DNA of 64,000 nt from Dichetophora obliterata (Eukaryota; Arthropoda; Insecta; Diptera; Sciomyzidae), in contig OY986439.1 of assembly GCA_963920525.1 (NCBI GenBank), positions 4,574,501 to 4,638,500 on the forward strand, read 5' to 3'. Made by a program: the position numbers and the translations under genes. The notes beneath the pieces were generated by a model, which was not told the origin of the DNA, ran no database searches, and saw only the letters and a program-made list of their open reading frames with translations. Positions 1 to 11,545 of the stretch are shown here, one piece after another. The stretch's first letter is position 1. Each line of letters begins with the position of its first letter.

Positions 1-735
1 AAATTTTTGAACTCTCTCTCAATTCGGTTTGATTTATCAACATAAAATGGGTTCAATACAATAGAACAGTATTCAATTTTGCTACGAATTAAAGACACAT
101 ATAAAGATTTTATTTTTACAGGATCTTTACAATTTTGTGTATTTCTGTTTATAAACCCAAGTATGGAATATGATTTAGAAACAATAAAATCATAATGACA
201 TTTAAAATTTAATTGATAATCGAAAAATACACCCAAATCTTTAATATCAAATTTACGTATTAAATGACAATGATTTAAAGAATAATCAAGTAAAATAGTA
301 TTTGAGCATTTAGTATACGAAACAATATAACATTTATTTATATTCAAAAGTAAGCTATTTGAAAGACACCAATCCTGAAAAACGGTCAAATCACTCTGAA
401 GATTAATGCAGTCAGAAATGTTCGAAATTCTATAGTATAGTTTGACATCATCAGCATACATTAAACATCTGGAGAATTTGAAGTGAAGAGGCAAATCGTT
501 TATAAACATCAAAAATAAGAGAGTTTTACAATGGGAACCTTGTGGAATACCAGATGAAGCAGCAATAACTACATCAGAAATAATCGAATCAATCATTACA
601 AAAAGCTTCCTAGCATTTAAAAAACTTTTAAAAAATTTTATTAAGGCAGCAGACAGCCAATACTTTTTTAATTTACATAAGAGTGTTGAATAATCGACCT
701 TATCAAATGCTTTGGAAAAATCAGTATTCATACAA
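1..735 (-). pseudogene. Non-LTR retrotransposon reverse transcriptase fragment (Jockey-like), runs off the left edge
   Basis: The minus strand is open without a stop from about 735 down to base 1. It reads a reverse-transcriptase palm and thumb: TDFSKAFDKVDYSTLL (first catalytic Asp block), IPQGSHCKTLLFLMFINDLP, and YADDVKLYYRISN (catalytic YADD, near 430-460). It continues into the typical thumb text DLGVFFDYQLNF and SLIRSKIEYCSIVLNPF. The order and wording match Jockey-type non-LTR elements, which copy their RNA at a nicked target site. Homology stops near 735, and a stop codon lies near 778 in the same frame. The copy is therefore 5'-truncated, and its C-terminus and 3' UTR lie outside the window. 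The part seen has no internal stop, so it is fairly young or was recently under constraint. Confidence 0.85.
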
Positions 736-1118
736 GATGGATCGCTTCTCGATCGCCCAAGCGACAAATGCGCAATTCAAGAAAAATCTTTCTTCGCTCA
801 CTCCGGCGATCGTTGGAAAATGGCTTTTTTAAAAAGTTTCAAAATCTATCGTAGGAATATGAAGCAGTCTATTCTATATCGTCACCTAAAATACAAGAAA
901 GCGTAACAACATGTTTTACGATTTTACAGAGAATCAAAAAACTTTCTAAATTTCTCAAGCGCTTGCACTGAGTGCTTTTAGAATTTTGCCGATAACGTCG
1001 TTTTTAGTTGTAGGAGTGTACAATTTTGCAGGAACATGTATTTTGATAGGGTGCATCGTAATCAATTAAAAAAAATCCAAATTTTGATCTTTTTGTTGTA
1101 ACGCCTTCTTGCCTTTTA
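736..1118. other. Intron sequence, nothing recognised
   Basis: This AT-rich stretch between the RT fragment and the Tc1-like element shows no coding similarity, repeat or structured element that I can support. Confidence 0.5.
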
Positions 1119-2031
1119 CAGTGGCGAGCATAACTGACTAAATGTTTGCCACTTTCTTGGATTTTTGATTGCTGTTGAGTCATTTCTCAATATAACGCTA
1201 ATAAATTTTCAAGTTATATATTTAATTTATTAAGAAAAAAAACGTATTAGCTGTAAAATAAAAGTTTGTAAAATGTATAAAAAAAAAATTTTACAAATTT
1301 AACAATAAATTATATTTAGCCAATTTTGCACGTGTTCAAATTTGTCAGCTTCGGTTCATTATTGGTACAGCAAGATGGGTATCCGAAGCATACATCAAAA
1401 ATTGTTCAAGAGTGACTACAAAATCTGGACTTCCAGCTATTACAATGGCCAGCACAGAGTCCTGGTTTAAACCCGATTAAAAAATTGTGGGCTATTCTAA
1501 AAAAACGGCTAGCATCTTATGATATGACCCCAAAAAATATCCACGAACTATGGTCAAGAATTCAGAAGGAAAGGCGTGATCTTCCTGTTAAAAAACTGGT
1601 CGAGAGAATGCCGAGACGTATTAATAGCGTCATTAAGGCTAAATGAATTTGGACAAAATATTACTTATATATTTTATGTAATAAAAACTACCGCCGTACA
1701 AAATTGACTAAATAGAGTTTTTTGTTATTTTTGTAACATTTTTTTTTTATTTAAGAGACATATATTTTGTCTATAATAATTATTTTTTTATTATTATATA
1801 TAAAAATAATAATAAAAAAAACCAAAAAAAAAATTATAATAATAAAAAAATATGTAAAAGAAATATCTTCTATATTTATTTATATTTTGTAAACATGAGT
1901 ATATACGTTTTGTTTCTTGAAAAATTAAGTATATAACCTGAAAATTTAGTACTATTATATTGAAAAATGACTCTACAGCAATCAAAAATTCATGAAAGTG
2001 GCAAGCATTTAGTCAGAGTTGCTCGCCATTG
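1119..2031 (+). mobile_element. Tc1-like DNA transposon relic with ~70-bp terminal inverted repeats
   Basis: The left end (CAGTGGCGAGCATAACTGAC, 1119 onward) is preceded by TA. It is matched in inverted orientation by the sequence ending at 2031, and the two arms stay similar for about 70 bp, to about 1190 on the left and from about 1963 on the right. CAGTG termini next to TA are typical of Tc1/mariner elements. The right flank is CA rather than TA, which is a likely point mutation. The element is only about 0.9 kb, so most of the transposase has been lost. Confidence 0.85.
1366..1646 (+). pseudogene. Tc1-like transposase C-terminal remnant
   Basis: The frame reads QQDGYPKHTS, containing the second catalytic Asp. 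It continues through WPAQSPGLNPIKKLWAILKK and ends with RRINSVIKAK before a stop at 1644. These are the second and third catalytic blocks of Tc1 transposases. An in-frame TGA at 1413 replaces the expected Trp codon. The third block has lost its acidic residues: SPG where SPD is usual, and KKLW where ENLW is usual. The N-terminal DNA-binding half is missing. This is a dead gene inside the inverted repeats at 1119-2031. Confidence 0.85.
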
Positions 2032-2694
2032 CAGGTGGCTTGCAACTAAAATATACTTCTCAACTAAAAATAATCATCGAAAAAATTTTAAAAAATAATT
2101 TTTTGTTTTTAATTACTGTGCGGAAACTATAAATATGCATACCAGCACGATTTGTAGTGGTCGATCTTTTTGTTGACCGATTTGACAAGGAATGTCGCCT
2201 ATAAAACAACTTGTAACATTCAACACATCAACAAATTGCTTAAGACCCCTTTTGCCGATTCGTTCAAGAAACTTCCCGGTGAATCGCTTTTATAGACTCA
2301 GCTGCTTACAGTCGGTGATACCCGGATGACTCCCAAATGTGCTCGCCGTCGATTGTCTCATCTTCCAAGCGATTCGCTGGCGATTCTGAGGCGATGGAAA
2401 AAATTTGCAGGGTTGTGGTATTGACAAAGGTTATCTCAGGTGTACAGTAGTCTACATGGAAGTATTTTTCCGTGTCCTATTTTTATTCCAAACCAGGAGC
2501 GAGACTTCCTTAGTCTCAGAGCTATGATGCAAGGACCTTCCATAAAAATTTAGATCTAAAGGATGTAAACATAGGATGACGTTGAAGGCATTTGTTGGGG
2601 TAGAGCGCAAGGTCCCGGTGATGCATATCTCTGCACTTTTTGATGTTTGTTTAATTCGTAAGACTTACGAGTGACAAGAAATACGTTGAGATTT
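2032..2694. other. Intron sequence, nothing recognised
   Basis: Its GC content is somewhat higher than the surroundings around 2230-2640. I found no reading frame or repeat that I can name. Confidence 0.45.
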
Positions 2695-3083
2695 TTGACA
2701 ACGAACACGCAGCGAAATTTTTTTCGCCAGCTGGTGCGCTGTAGAAGCGAAAATTATTGCTAGTTGAAATATCAAAATTTCGCTGTCGATTATAGCCCGT
2801 ACATTTAATTATCTCGAAAATTTGCCATTCAACAATAAAAACTAAGCAATAAGTATGTTTAAGTGTTGAATTTGTTATTTAACAAATTTATTGTTGCATT
2901 TATATAGTTTATTAATGTGAAGTCTTGCTTTTTATAGGATATAAAATTGCACCAATAAAACTATGAATCTGTCAACCAGAACAGCAAGTGCTTTTTCTCC
3001 ACACAAAAATTTTGACTCTACACCAAAATTTCGCGTTTAGAGTTATATGCCCAAAAATTTTCGTTCCTACAGCTAACTAAGCG
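2695..3083 (-). mobile_element. TTAA-flanked MITE, copy A (one end missing)
   Basis: This is the inverted copy of the sequence at 18191-18600. It shares, in order, the CAGCGAAAT region, the CGCTGTAGAAGCGAAAATTA block, the AACAAATTTATTGTTGCATT block and the terminal CGTTCCTACAGC end. The end at 3083 is followed by TTAA (3084-3087), as at the other copies. The opposite terminal repeat is absent, so this copy is truncated near 2695. Confidence 0.75.
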
Positions 3084-3087
3084 TTAA

Positions 3088-6000
3088 TAAAAATTGTGCT
3101 CGCAATCTCTTCGTAAATTCAGCACACCAAAGCGGGAGAAAAAAATCCCATTATGTAAGTTCCTTTTAATTTCTAACACTTGAAGAGCCTTCTATAATTG
3201 CCTTCTTGTGGCGATCGTTCATCTGCACATTCCGTTGCAGTTTCTTATAAGAAATTTTACTTAAAATGCACTAATTTTTCTCAGTGGTCAACCTGTCCAT
3301 TAGGAACTTTATTAATTAATGTAATCTTGTAATTATAAAAAACTAATTAGCAAAGAACCTCAATTTGGCTAAATTTATCCAAAAGTTCACATGTCAATCA
3401 AATAAAAATAATTTTAGTGAGTTGTGGATCAGTGATTTAAATAGTTGGATCTAAACACAATCGCACTAGTAACAACAACAATCTCAAGACAAAAACAAAA
3501 GCAATTTCCCTTATACATGCTTAATTACTACACATATTGTTGTATTTACTGTGCGTGTTGAATTGTTGGCCAACATGGCTGCGTTTAGTGCTAGCGAGCA
3601 GCCAACCGATTCAACAAACCAATCTAGCATACATTCAATGTTTTGGTTCTCTTCAATGGTTCATTGGCCATCAACAGCTAGTAACCACTAAAACAACAAC
3701 AATTGGGCTTAAACGCGATTACACTGAGTAAGAATTTGCGTTAATAAATCATGTGGTCAGAGCGAATAGAGTGAACAACAACAAAACAAAAATATGGAAG
3801 TAGTCAAATTAAGCGTCATAAAGTAAATTATTCGAGTCAGCAACATCTGTGGATGGATGGATGGACGTATCACTGCTATCAGCGCAACTGTGAGACGTTT
3901 AAAGACATAGCTAAATGGATCGTAAAGATCATGAGAGACAAAAAAAACAATCTGAATGATTTCTCTTGTAACTTATGAGCTTGGTCAAAGTGAGCCAAAC
4001 GAAAGAGTTTTCAAAGTTTTATTGACACTTAAAGTAATTTTAAGTAACTGCAAGTTACAAGTCATTAGTTGAATTCAAGACAAAGCAGAGATGGCAACAA
4101 ATAATAAAACATACCTAACAGGTAAATCCATGTCAGGTAAATCGAAACGAATTTAACTTTACAAAATTAGAGTAAAGAATGTATGTTCGATATTGACTCC
4201 AGTTTTTAGAGTAATCAAAAGTAAATGAATCAAATGTTGATTTGTTAATTTTATAAACTTTATTTTATTTTGCAAGTGTTTGAAGTATCTTTATATTGTT
4301 TTTATTGTTGAACCATTTCGTTTCCTCATAAACAAAAAGACCAAAACCATGTAGTCTCTTAACTAGCCACAAGACTTTCACAGCACCACTTCGGTGGGTC
4401 GGTTTGGATATTTGTAGTTGAAACATGTGTATGTGTGAATTACTGAATCCCCGACAGCCCCGCTGATGACATTGTGTGTGCATCATTGTTAGGTTTTCGA
4501 AGACTCTGTCATTTTCTCCATTTTACACAAGTCTTCATGTATTTTTGTCTTGTAAAGGTTTCAAAGAAAACAAGAACAAAAACAAAAACCAAACAATAAC
4601 AAGAAGATACAATTTATTTCGCATGTATGTGTGCATTTCTTCAAGCTCGGTTTTGTTACTGGCGTTAATGGTTTTACTACTCTTCAGCATTTTATACAAT
4701 TTCTATCAAATGGACAAAATAATGACTAACAGTCGAAACAACTCATTGAAGATCTATGCTATTGATTGCCCAAACCGATTTCAAGTTTCATTGAGTCTTA
4801 TTTTGAAGTTTCAATTTGGGTCATTAATTAAATTAACTTAATAGTTAAATTAATTAATTAATTTATATGCTAATGCTATGAAACGAAAGTTGTTGTTTTC
4901 GACAATATTATTATTTTTTTTTTTTTTTTTGTTATTTAAGAGAATGCTATGTGAAAATGTTTTTGGGACATCTGTTACTTTGAAAAATGATGCACTTGAA
5001 AAGCTTAAAGAATTAACGACAACAAACAAATTATAATTATAAGCAGACATTTAAAGTCTTGGTAAGAAAACATAAAACCTCACACATCAGATATTTCATT
5101 TTTTATTTTTACGAGGTTTTTTTTTAGCCAAATGCAAGGAAAAAAATTCATGATAATAAAACTGAAAAACTGCTAACCAACATTTTTTTTAACCAAATAT
5201 ACACTAGTTACTTCTTTTGCTTTTCCTTGACAGCTCTTATTCTTTAACCATTGGCTTCATTTGTTGGCCTGCCTCTTTTGTAAACAGCATAAAACCCCAA
5301 AAACTTGAACATTTGATAACTTCAAAAAACCGGTCAACTGTGTCTGCGTGTGAGTGTGTAAGACTACGCGAGTGCACATGCGCACTTTAAGTGGTTGACT
5401 GGTTGGTTGGTTGGTTGGTTGGTTGCCTTGTCTTGTCTTGTCTTAGAAAAAGATTGTGTCTGCTGCCTAACCCTACCGCTGCTAAACCTTTACAAGAAAC
5501 CAAAAAAAAAAACACAAAATTCCAGAAATATAACTATGTGAAAATAAAAAACATCAATGAAAGAAGTGATTGTCTTGGTTCTTCTTTTATTTGTTTTTGT
5601 TGTGCGCGTTTTTATTCCTGTCAGATGTGCTTTTATTCTCTTCACTCTTTTCCCATTGTTGTTCTTGGTCAATATTTTGGTTAATTCTATCCAAATGACT
5701 TTTTGGAATAGTCGTCTTCCATTTTATGACTGTCTCAACTCATATGCAATTCTTTTGATCACATGATCTTCACATTCGTAACTTGTAGAGTTGATTACAG
5801 TTTGTATTTGGGAAAGCTGATCAAGCTGCTATCTTTTTAGAAATTTAATTGAACTTCTTTGAATTATAATTTTATTTAAGATAGATGAAAGAAGTATTTG
5901 TCTTTTTCTCATTAGCTTATAAACTCAACGGACTAAGCTTTATGAAGTGTTTTTGACGTGAAAACGTTACGTCTTACGTCGTTAGTTTTGAAAACATTCG

Positions 6001-6239
6001 ATAATACAACTATGGTAATACCTTTAACTCGCTTAGTGTGTAAGCGCTTCGATAAAAGTTATGAAATATAGATTTTTCGACCTCATGACTGAACTGAAAG
6101 AAGAATTATGGTGGATGTCATCAGGACGCAGCAGGAGTTGCTTAAGCAACGAAATTGCAAAATTGTTGCATGGAATTATTGGTTGCTGGGTAAAGGTGCT
6201 ACGGTAAAAATTATTGTTATACAGTATTTTAGCAATCTA
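3088..6239. other. Intron sequence with simple repeats only
   Basis: This is AT-rich Notch intron with scattered CAACAA tracts. A (GGTT)n run at about 5391-5415 is followed by a short TCTTG repeat. Open frames here are short and of low complexity, and none resembles a known protein. Confidence 0.5.
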
Positions 6240-7541
6240 CTGTAGGGGCTTTCCATAGTGACTGGTGGAACAATTTACTCCAGAATCCCTAAGGTTTAGA
6301 CCTGTAAACTTTGTATTTTTATATAATGTAATGATCATATTGATATTTTACAATAGAAATTGCAAATTGCATTTAATCATGCGACAAGATATGTATATGG
6401 CTTACGCAAGTTTGATCACTTGGCAGAGCTTAAAAACAGTTTACTTGGCTGCGATATATTGAAATATCTAAATGCTCGGAATTGCATATTTCTTCACAAA
6501 CTCATAAAGAATAAGACGCCAACATATCTTTATGAAAAATTGCAATTTGGGCAGTCGCAAAGAAGTCAAATGCTTATAGTACCTAATTTCAACTTTCTGA
6601 ACTCAACACGATTATTTTTTTTATCAACGCCATCAGATTATGGAATGCATTACCAACCAATCTTAAATCAATAGTCGAACAGTCAAGCTTCAAACAGGCC
6701 ATTTCTAGACATTACTCCTAATTAAAATTTTCATAGTCGATTGAAGTAATCAGTTCTTTTTTTCTTTTATCTAATCTATACCTTTCTTTTTTACTTTTTA
6801 AGCTCAACTCATTCCTAATAGCTTTTAATAATATGATTTTTTATCTTCTTTTTAATTTTGGTTTCTTTAATTTAATATAACATTTGTTAAATAATGATAT
6901 CTCTTGTATTCAATATGTGAAATCTTGAAATCAAAAGTTTTTAACAATATGATTTTATATCTTCGTTTGAATTTTTGTTATATGATTAATAACATTTATA
7001 GTTTATGTATTCAATATGTAAAATTTTTCCTACTTTGCACCTTAAAATAACTTAGTTCTTAGTGTACTTACATACATTAATAAATAATAAATAAATATTA
7101 TGAACCGACTTATAAAATACCTCATATAAAAAATAACTCATATAAATATTTTTTGGTGTTATTTAATTGGTTTGAGGAGTGTGACTTAAAAAAATACCTC
7201 ACCTCCGCCTTCTGCACTGTCAATCGAGATTTTAACCCAAATACTATTCATAGCCAGATGTCTTTTAATAGCACCAAGTTAAGTTTCTACAAGAAAATAT
7301 AGAAAGTAGAAATTGTGACTGGTGGGACATCGTGGGACTTGTGGAAAAAATTGTACGACTCGTTCACAATAAACAACAACTTGACATAGTGAAAAAAATA
7401 CTTCATCTTGTTTTTTCTAAATAATTTTTACAGATCATGTAAATTTAACAATTATACATTGCGTTAAGAATAAATTGGTTATAATCATATCAATTTAAGA
7501 AAATAACTCATTTTCCCATTTTCCGTGGAATGCCCCTGTAG
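6240..7541. mobile_element. Possible DNA element with short inverted ends enclosing a retrotransposon fragment
   Basis: The left sequence CTGTAGGGGCTTTCCA (6240-6255) and the right sequence TGGAATGCCCCTGTAG (7526-7541) are imperfect inverted repeats about 1.3 kb apart. A related motif, GTGACTGGTGG, occurs near both 6258 and 7315. A Jockey-like 3' fragment lies between them. I saw no target duplication, so this is a tentative reading. Confidence 0.35.
6350..7096 (+). pseudogene. Jockey-like retrotransposon 3' end (RT C-terminus plus 3' UTR)
   Basis: From about 6355 the + strand reads LQIAFNHATRYVYGLRKFDH. It continues through FLHKLIKNKTPTYLYEKLQF and, after one frame change near 6620, through IRLWNALPTNLKS to a stop at 6719. 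This is the characteristic end of Jockey-type ORF2 (the RLWNxLP motif). An AT-rich 3' UTR follows, ending in an ATAAATAATAAATAAAT tract near 7080-7096. Everything upstream of the RT thumb is missing, the usual result of 5' truncation. It may belong to the same family as the fragment at 1-735, but the two do not overlap enough to test this here. Confidence 0.8.
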
Positions 7542-7909
7542 CTACTTTTAAATATGATTACCATTCACTTCATCTCGAAAATTTTTATTAAAATTTCGCT
7601 AGCACAAATTGTCAAAAAAACTTTTGAGAAGTCGATCGAAAATAAAAAATGGTAGAGACACTTGGAATCTTATATATTAATACGCAAACATCAAATGTTG
7701 TCGTACACTTTTTTAATATTTGTTTTAGAATAAGGGCAATGAAACGTTCGAAAGATACTGCACCAAAAATGTGCCGAATCATGTTAGATTTTAAATGGAT
7801 GACCTCTGACCCGAAATATTAACGTTAAGGGTTAGTAGGAAATCTCAGAGCTAGGAAGAGGTAGAATGGTGAATGAGGTATCAGATGAAAGGTCTGGCTG
7901 CACAGTATG
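7542..7909. other. Intron sequence, nothing recognised
   Basis: AT-rich. It holds one extra partial copy (about 7790-7870) of the GACCT...GTTAAG motif that starts the dispersed repeat at 7910. Confidence 0.4.
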
Positions 7910-8350
7910 ATTGCATTTTAGGTTGGTGACCTTCAACCTGAAATATGAGCGTTAAGAGATCATATATTAAATAAAAGCTAAGCTGTAAGAGATGGAAAAC
8001 ATGATGTAAGAGGTATTTTTAGACATTGATAAAATGTTCATAAAACATTTTTGCTATCTCTTACGGATACCTTACAATAATCATTTTTTAATGTAACATG
8101 TGTGAGTATATATTGTGATGGTAAAATTCAGTACATATAGTAAATTTTGGAAAATTCCCTTTATTTTGACATCAAAGTTATGACGATATCTTGAAAACTA
8201 TAGCTTTTCTCAGTACAACGTATTTTTATATTGAAACTTAAGATTTTCTTAGTACAGCAAATTTTGAAAAGGCAAGGTCAATGCCTCAGAATGATAAAAA
8301 TCTATTGAAATTTCAGAAAGTTGCTCGAGTTTCGATTACAGGCGATACTA
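7910..8350 (+). repeat. Dispersed repeat family X, copy 1 (matches 37580-38110)
   Basis: This aligns in the same orientation with 37580-38110. A long block is nearly identical: TTTTGACATCAAAGTTATGA followed by CGATATCTTGAAAACTATAG and CTTTTCTCAGTACAACGTAT. Upstream blocks (TTACAATAATCATTTTT and ATGTAACATGTGTG) and the end (CAGGCGATACTAGT) also match. Copy 2 has about 100 extra bases in the middle. There is no coding sign and no terminal inverted repeat. Confidence 0.75.
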
Positions 8351-8601
8351 GTATGTCTTAATGCGTCGACTGATCATAATGCATCGACTGATCGTCGTGC
8401 GATCATTTCTAGAGATATATTGACAGTACTTGCAATATATCAGAATTATCCCCAATGACGTAAATTGAAGCGCCTAAACAACACTCCACTTAACTTTGAA
8501 AAATTTTTGGCGTCATTTGTTTTCGTTTGTTTTTAAAAGGGTTCTCAGTGGATCGAAACAAGGAAAAAGTGGAACTAGGAATTAAAGTGGCAATCATACT
8601 A

Positions 8602-8825
8602 ATGCTTGGTTTTCACTATGCCATTTTCAGTAGTCAGTTGTTGTCAATCAAATTGAAAATAACAAGCGTGTTGACATTTTTTCTAACTTTGGCAATCTTG
8701 GAAAATTAAAAACAATTAAATTATTAAATGGAGCTATGCAGAAGATGTTCTAGAGTTTTATTAAGGTGACATTTCAAGTGAAAATTTTGTGTCGTTATAA
8801 AATTGACATAGTGAAAACCAAGCAT
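8602..8825. mobile_element. MITE family M (224 bp) with ~25-bp inverted ends
   Basis: It begins ATGCTTGGTTTTCACTATG and ends CATAGTGAAAACCAAGCAT, a perfect 19-bp inverted repeat that extends imperfectly inward (CCATTTT against AAAATTG). It does not code for protein. Rearranged pieces of the same family occur at 46408-46545 and 46733-47447. Confidence 0.85.
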
Positions 8826-8952
8826 AAGAAAATGTTTACGTTGTTAGTGTTTTGGAGCCACTTAATTTGAATTTTAAGTCAAAAAGTATTTAATTGCACC
8901 TTGTTTGAGTTACAGGGTGTTCAACAACTTTTCTTCCTTAGCTGGTTCCTAA

Positions 8953-9897
8953 TGGGCGTAGCCAGGATTTTATTCAGGGTGAGCCCTTTTTTGTGGCATG
9001 TAGCTGATAAACTAAATTTATTTTTATTAAATATTGGCTTTATTGTAAAAATATAAAATTAAATTGGAAACGAAATTGGATTAAACGCGATTTAGCAAAA
9101 GCAAAAATCAAAGTTGTAATCATCACGAATCTTCAGTATATGTTTGTAGAAAATTGTGACAAAATTTCAGTTTGGGTCCAATCGTGTCCTCCTTAAAACC
9201 GTAGATTTGAGAAGGAACCTAAGGGTATTTGAGCATTTGCAATTTATGAGATGTGCTCATAAGGGCACACCGGCCGACCCACTTGCCCAAGTCGTGTTCA
9301 CAGAAACTGTCACTATCGCATGTGCTAGAAGAAGCAAACGTAGATAGATTCTGTTGCAATTAAAAGCTCACAAGTGCTTCCGTTCTGCTCTCATTGTCAC
9401 TCAATTTTATTTTCTTGACTGTAAAGCAAATTGATTAGAAAATAAACATAGACCTTATAATTTGCAGTAACTCAATATAAACTTACCACCAAAAGACTTT
9501 CTTATATTTCCTTCTATCAAAAAAAAAATGTAAATGAAAAAATGCACAAGTAAATTCAATCAGAAATTTTGTTTGGAACAGCTGATTTGGTTTCGTTAGT
9601 TATAACAACGAACTTTAGTGTTGGTCATAAATCAACTAACGAATTGTGCTGCACAGGTGGCAATATATATTTATTTCAGAGTTACCAATCAATTTCAATT
9701 AAAGCTTTTCATAAATTTTTTTAGTCAGACCTAAGTTTGTAATAAAAAATAAATTAGGCTTTAATAAATACTAAAAACTTCAATACTATTTTAATAATAT
9801 GAAGAACTGTTTTGTATTTCCAACTTTAACTCTATAAAAATTATTTTTCTTAAGTTTAGGGTGGGCCACGGGCCCTCTTTTCCCCTCGCTACGCCCA
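8953..9897. mobile_element. DNA element (945 bp) with TGGGCGTAGC inverted ends
   Basis: The left end TGGGCGTAGCCAGG (8953) is mirrored by CCTCGCTACGCCCA ending at 9897. GGGCCC-rich sequence lies just inside both ends. No transposase is visible. A short frame at 9156-9347 is GC-rich but unrecognised. No clear target duplication is seen, so I do not assign a superfamily. Confidence 0.7.
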
Positions 9898-11545
9898 TGA
9901 CCTCTGTTTTTGATTACACTTTCAGAATTTAGTCTACTTATGAAATAAAAACACTAATTTCAAAAAAAAAAAATTTAGATTTTTTTTTTAAGTTTTACGT
10001 TTAACATTCAAATTTGGTCCAAATTGCTTAAATTTTGAAAAAACCATAGATTAAACAAGGCTGATTCACGTTGGAGGTATTTTTGAAAAGACAATAAAAA
10101 GTAATTGTTAAAAAACTATAAAAAATTGTTTAAATGAAGGTCAAATGTAAGTCATATATCAATAATCTGAATAGCTCGAGACTTTAATCTTATTTCTAAA
10201 AACTGAGTATGCCACTAAATTCTACGACCGAAAATTAGTTTATGTGTCTCGGCGTTTTTTGTGTCTTTTCAAAAAGTTCAAAATTTAATTGAATGATCTA
10301 ATGTTATTAATTTTTTTTAAACAATTGATCTTCGTTTTTTCAAAGATAAACAATAAATACTATCGAAACGTTTAATCGAAACTGTGTTTTTTTAATTTTT
10401 TATAATCTTATGCAATGTTTTGTGTTGTAAAACAAGGAATAACTACTTTTAAACTTCATGTTACTTCTTCCAAAAAATTCGTTTTCTAAGGTTTGTCAAA
10501 CCCGGGACTAGTCCCAGGATCCCGGGATTATGTTTTTCAAATCCCGAAATCCCGGGATTACCGAAGCGTCCCAAAATTGGATGCCCTACACATCAGCATT
10601 TATTTCTAAGTTTGATTTTAATAAATAAACAAAATAAATTAATAAAATACCTACATCGTTAGCTAGCAGAAACCTACTACTCAGGGTGTGCCACGTGGAG
10701 GCTGCTGAAGAATTCTTCACCACCCTATTTTTTTAATTTTTTGTAATTTTTGCTTAGTGCAGAAAATTTAAAAAAAAAATTTGTAAAGTTTTCGACAGTT
10801 TATATGAAGGGCTTATTGCAAGAACATGATAAGCCACATAAAAAATATTTTGAAATAATCGACTCTTAAGTTTTAAAAAAATGTATATTTGTATGAAAAA
10901 ATGGAATTGAATACGGAAACTTTTACAAATAGGTTAGAAAATTAATAAGAAATAGCCAAAATCTCTTCAGTGGTTGTTGAAAATGCATTGAGTAATGTAT
11001 TCTGCCTAAAAAATTCATATTTGCGATCATGTGGCTTATCACGTTATTACAATAAGCCCTTCATATATTCAAGAATATCTCCTTAAAAGGATTTTTCGAA
11101 ATTCGAATTGAAAGTTATAGCCATTTTAGTGTCATCAGATGGACTGCTTGAAATTTAACGTAAATACTTTAAGGGAGGGTAAAATTTGTTCGGTCAAAAA
11201 AAGGCCTATTTTCAAGAATTTATAGCACATTGGTATTATAAATTTATTTTGAAAATTAGTATATTTTAATACAAAATTTTATTTAGCGGATTTATTGTAG
11301 TTCTCCGCTGCTGACTTGAAAAAAAATTTTTTCGGTGACCGTGATTCCTCAGCACTGGATTATCTGAAATCAAAAAAACAAATTGTTTTGATTAATTAGT
11401 TTGTTTCTCCCTTAATTAAAATTTTTAAAATCTTTTGCACAGTTTTAAAGTTGAAATGTCGATATTTTGACAATAAAATTGACCTATTTGTTATTGTAAG
11501 ATTGATACTAGCCACAAAATTTAAAAAACTCCACTCCAGTTGATA
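9898..11545. other. Intron sequence with a CCCGGGAT cluster and a palindrome
   Basis: No gene is seen. A GC island at about 10498-10565 repeats CCCGGGAT in both orientations. An inverted repeat of about 40-bp arms lies at 10801-10841 and 11035-11075, with the shared text ATGAAGGGCTTATTG and GATAAGCCACAT. The rest is AT-rich. Confidence 0.55.
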
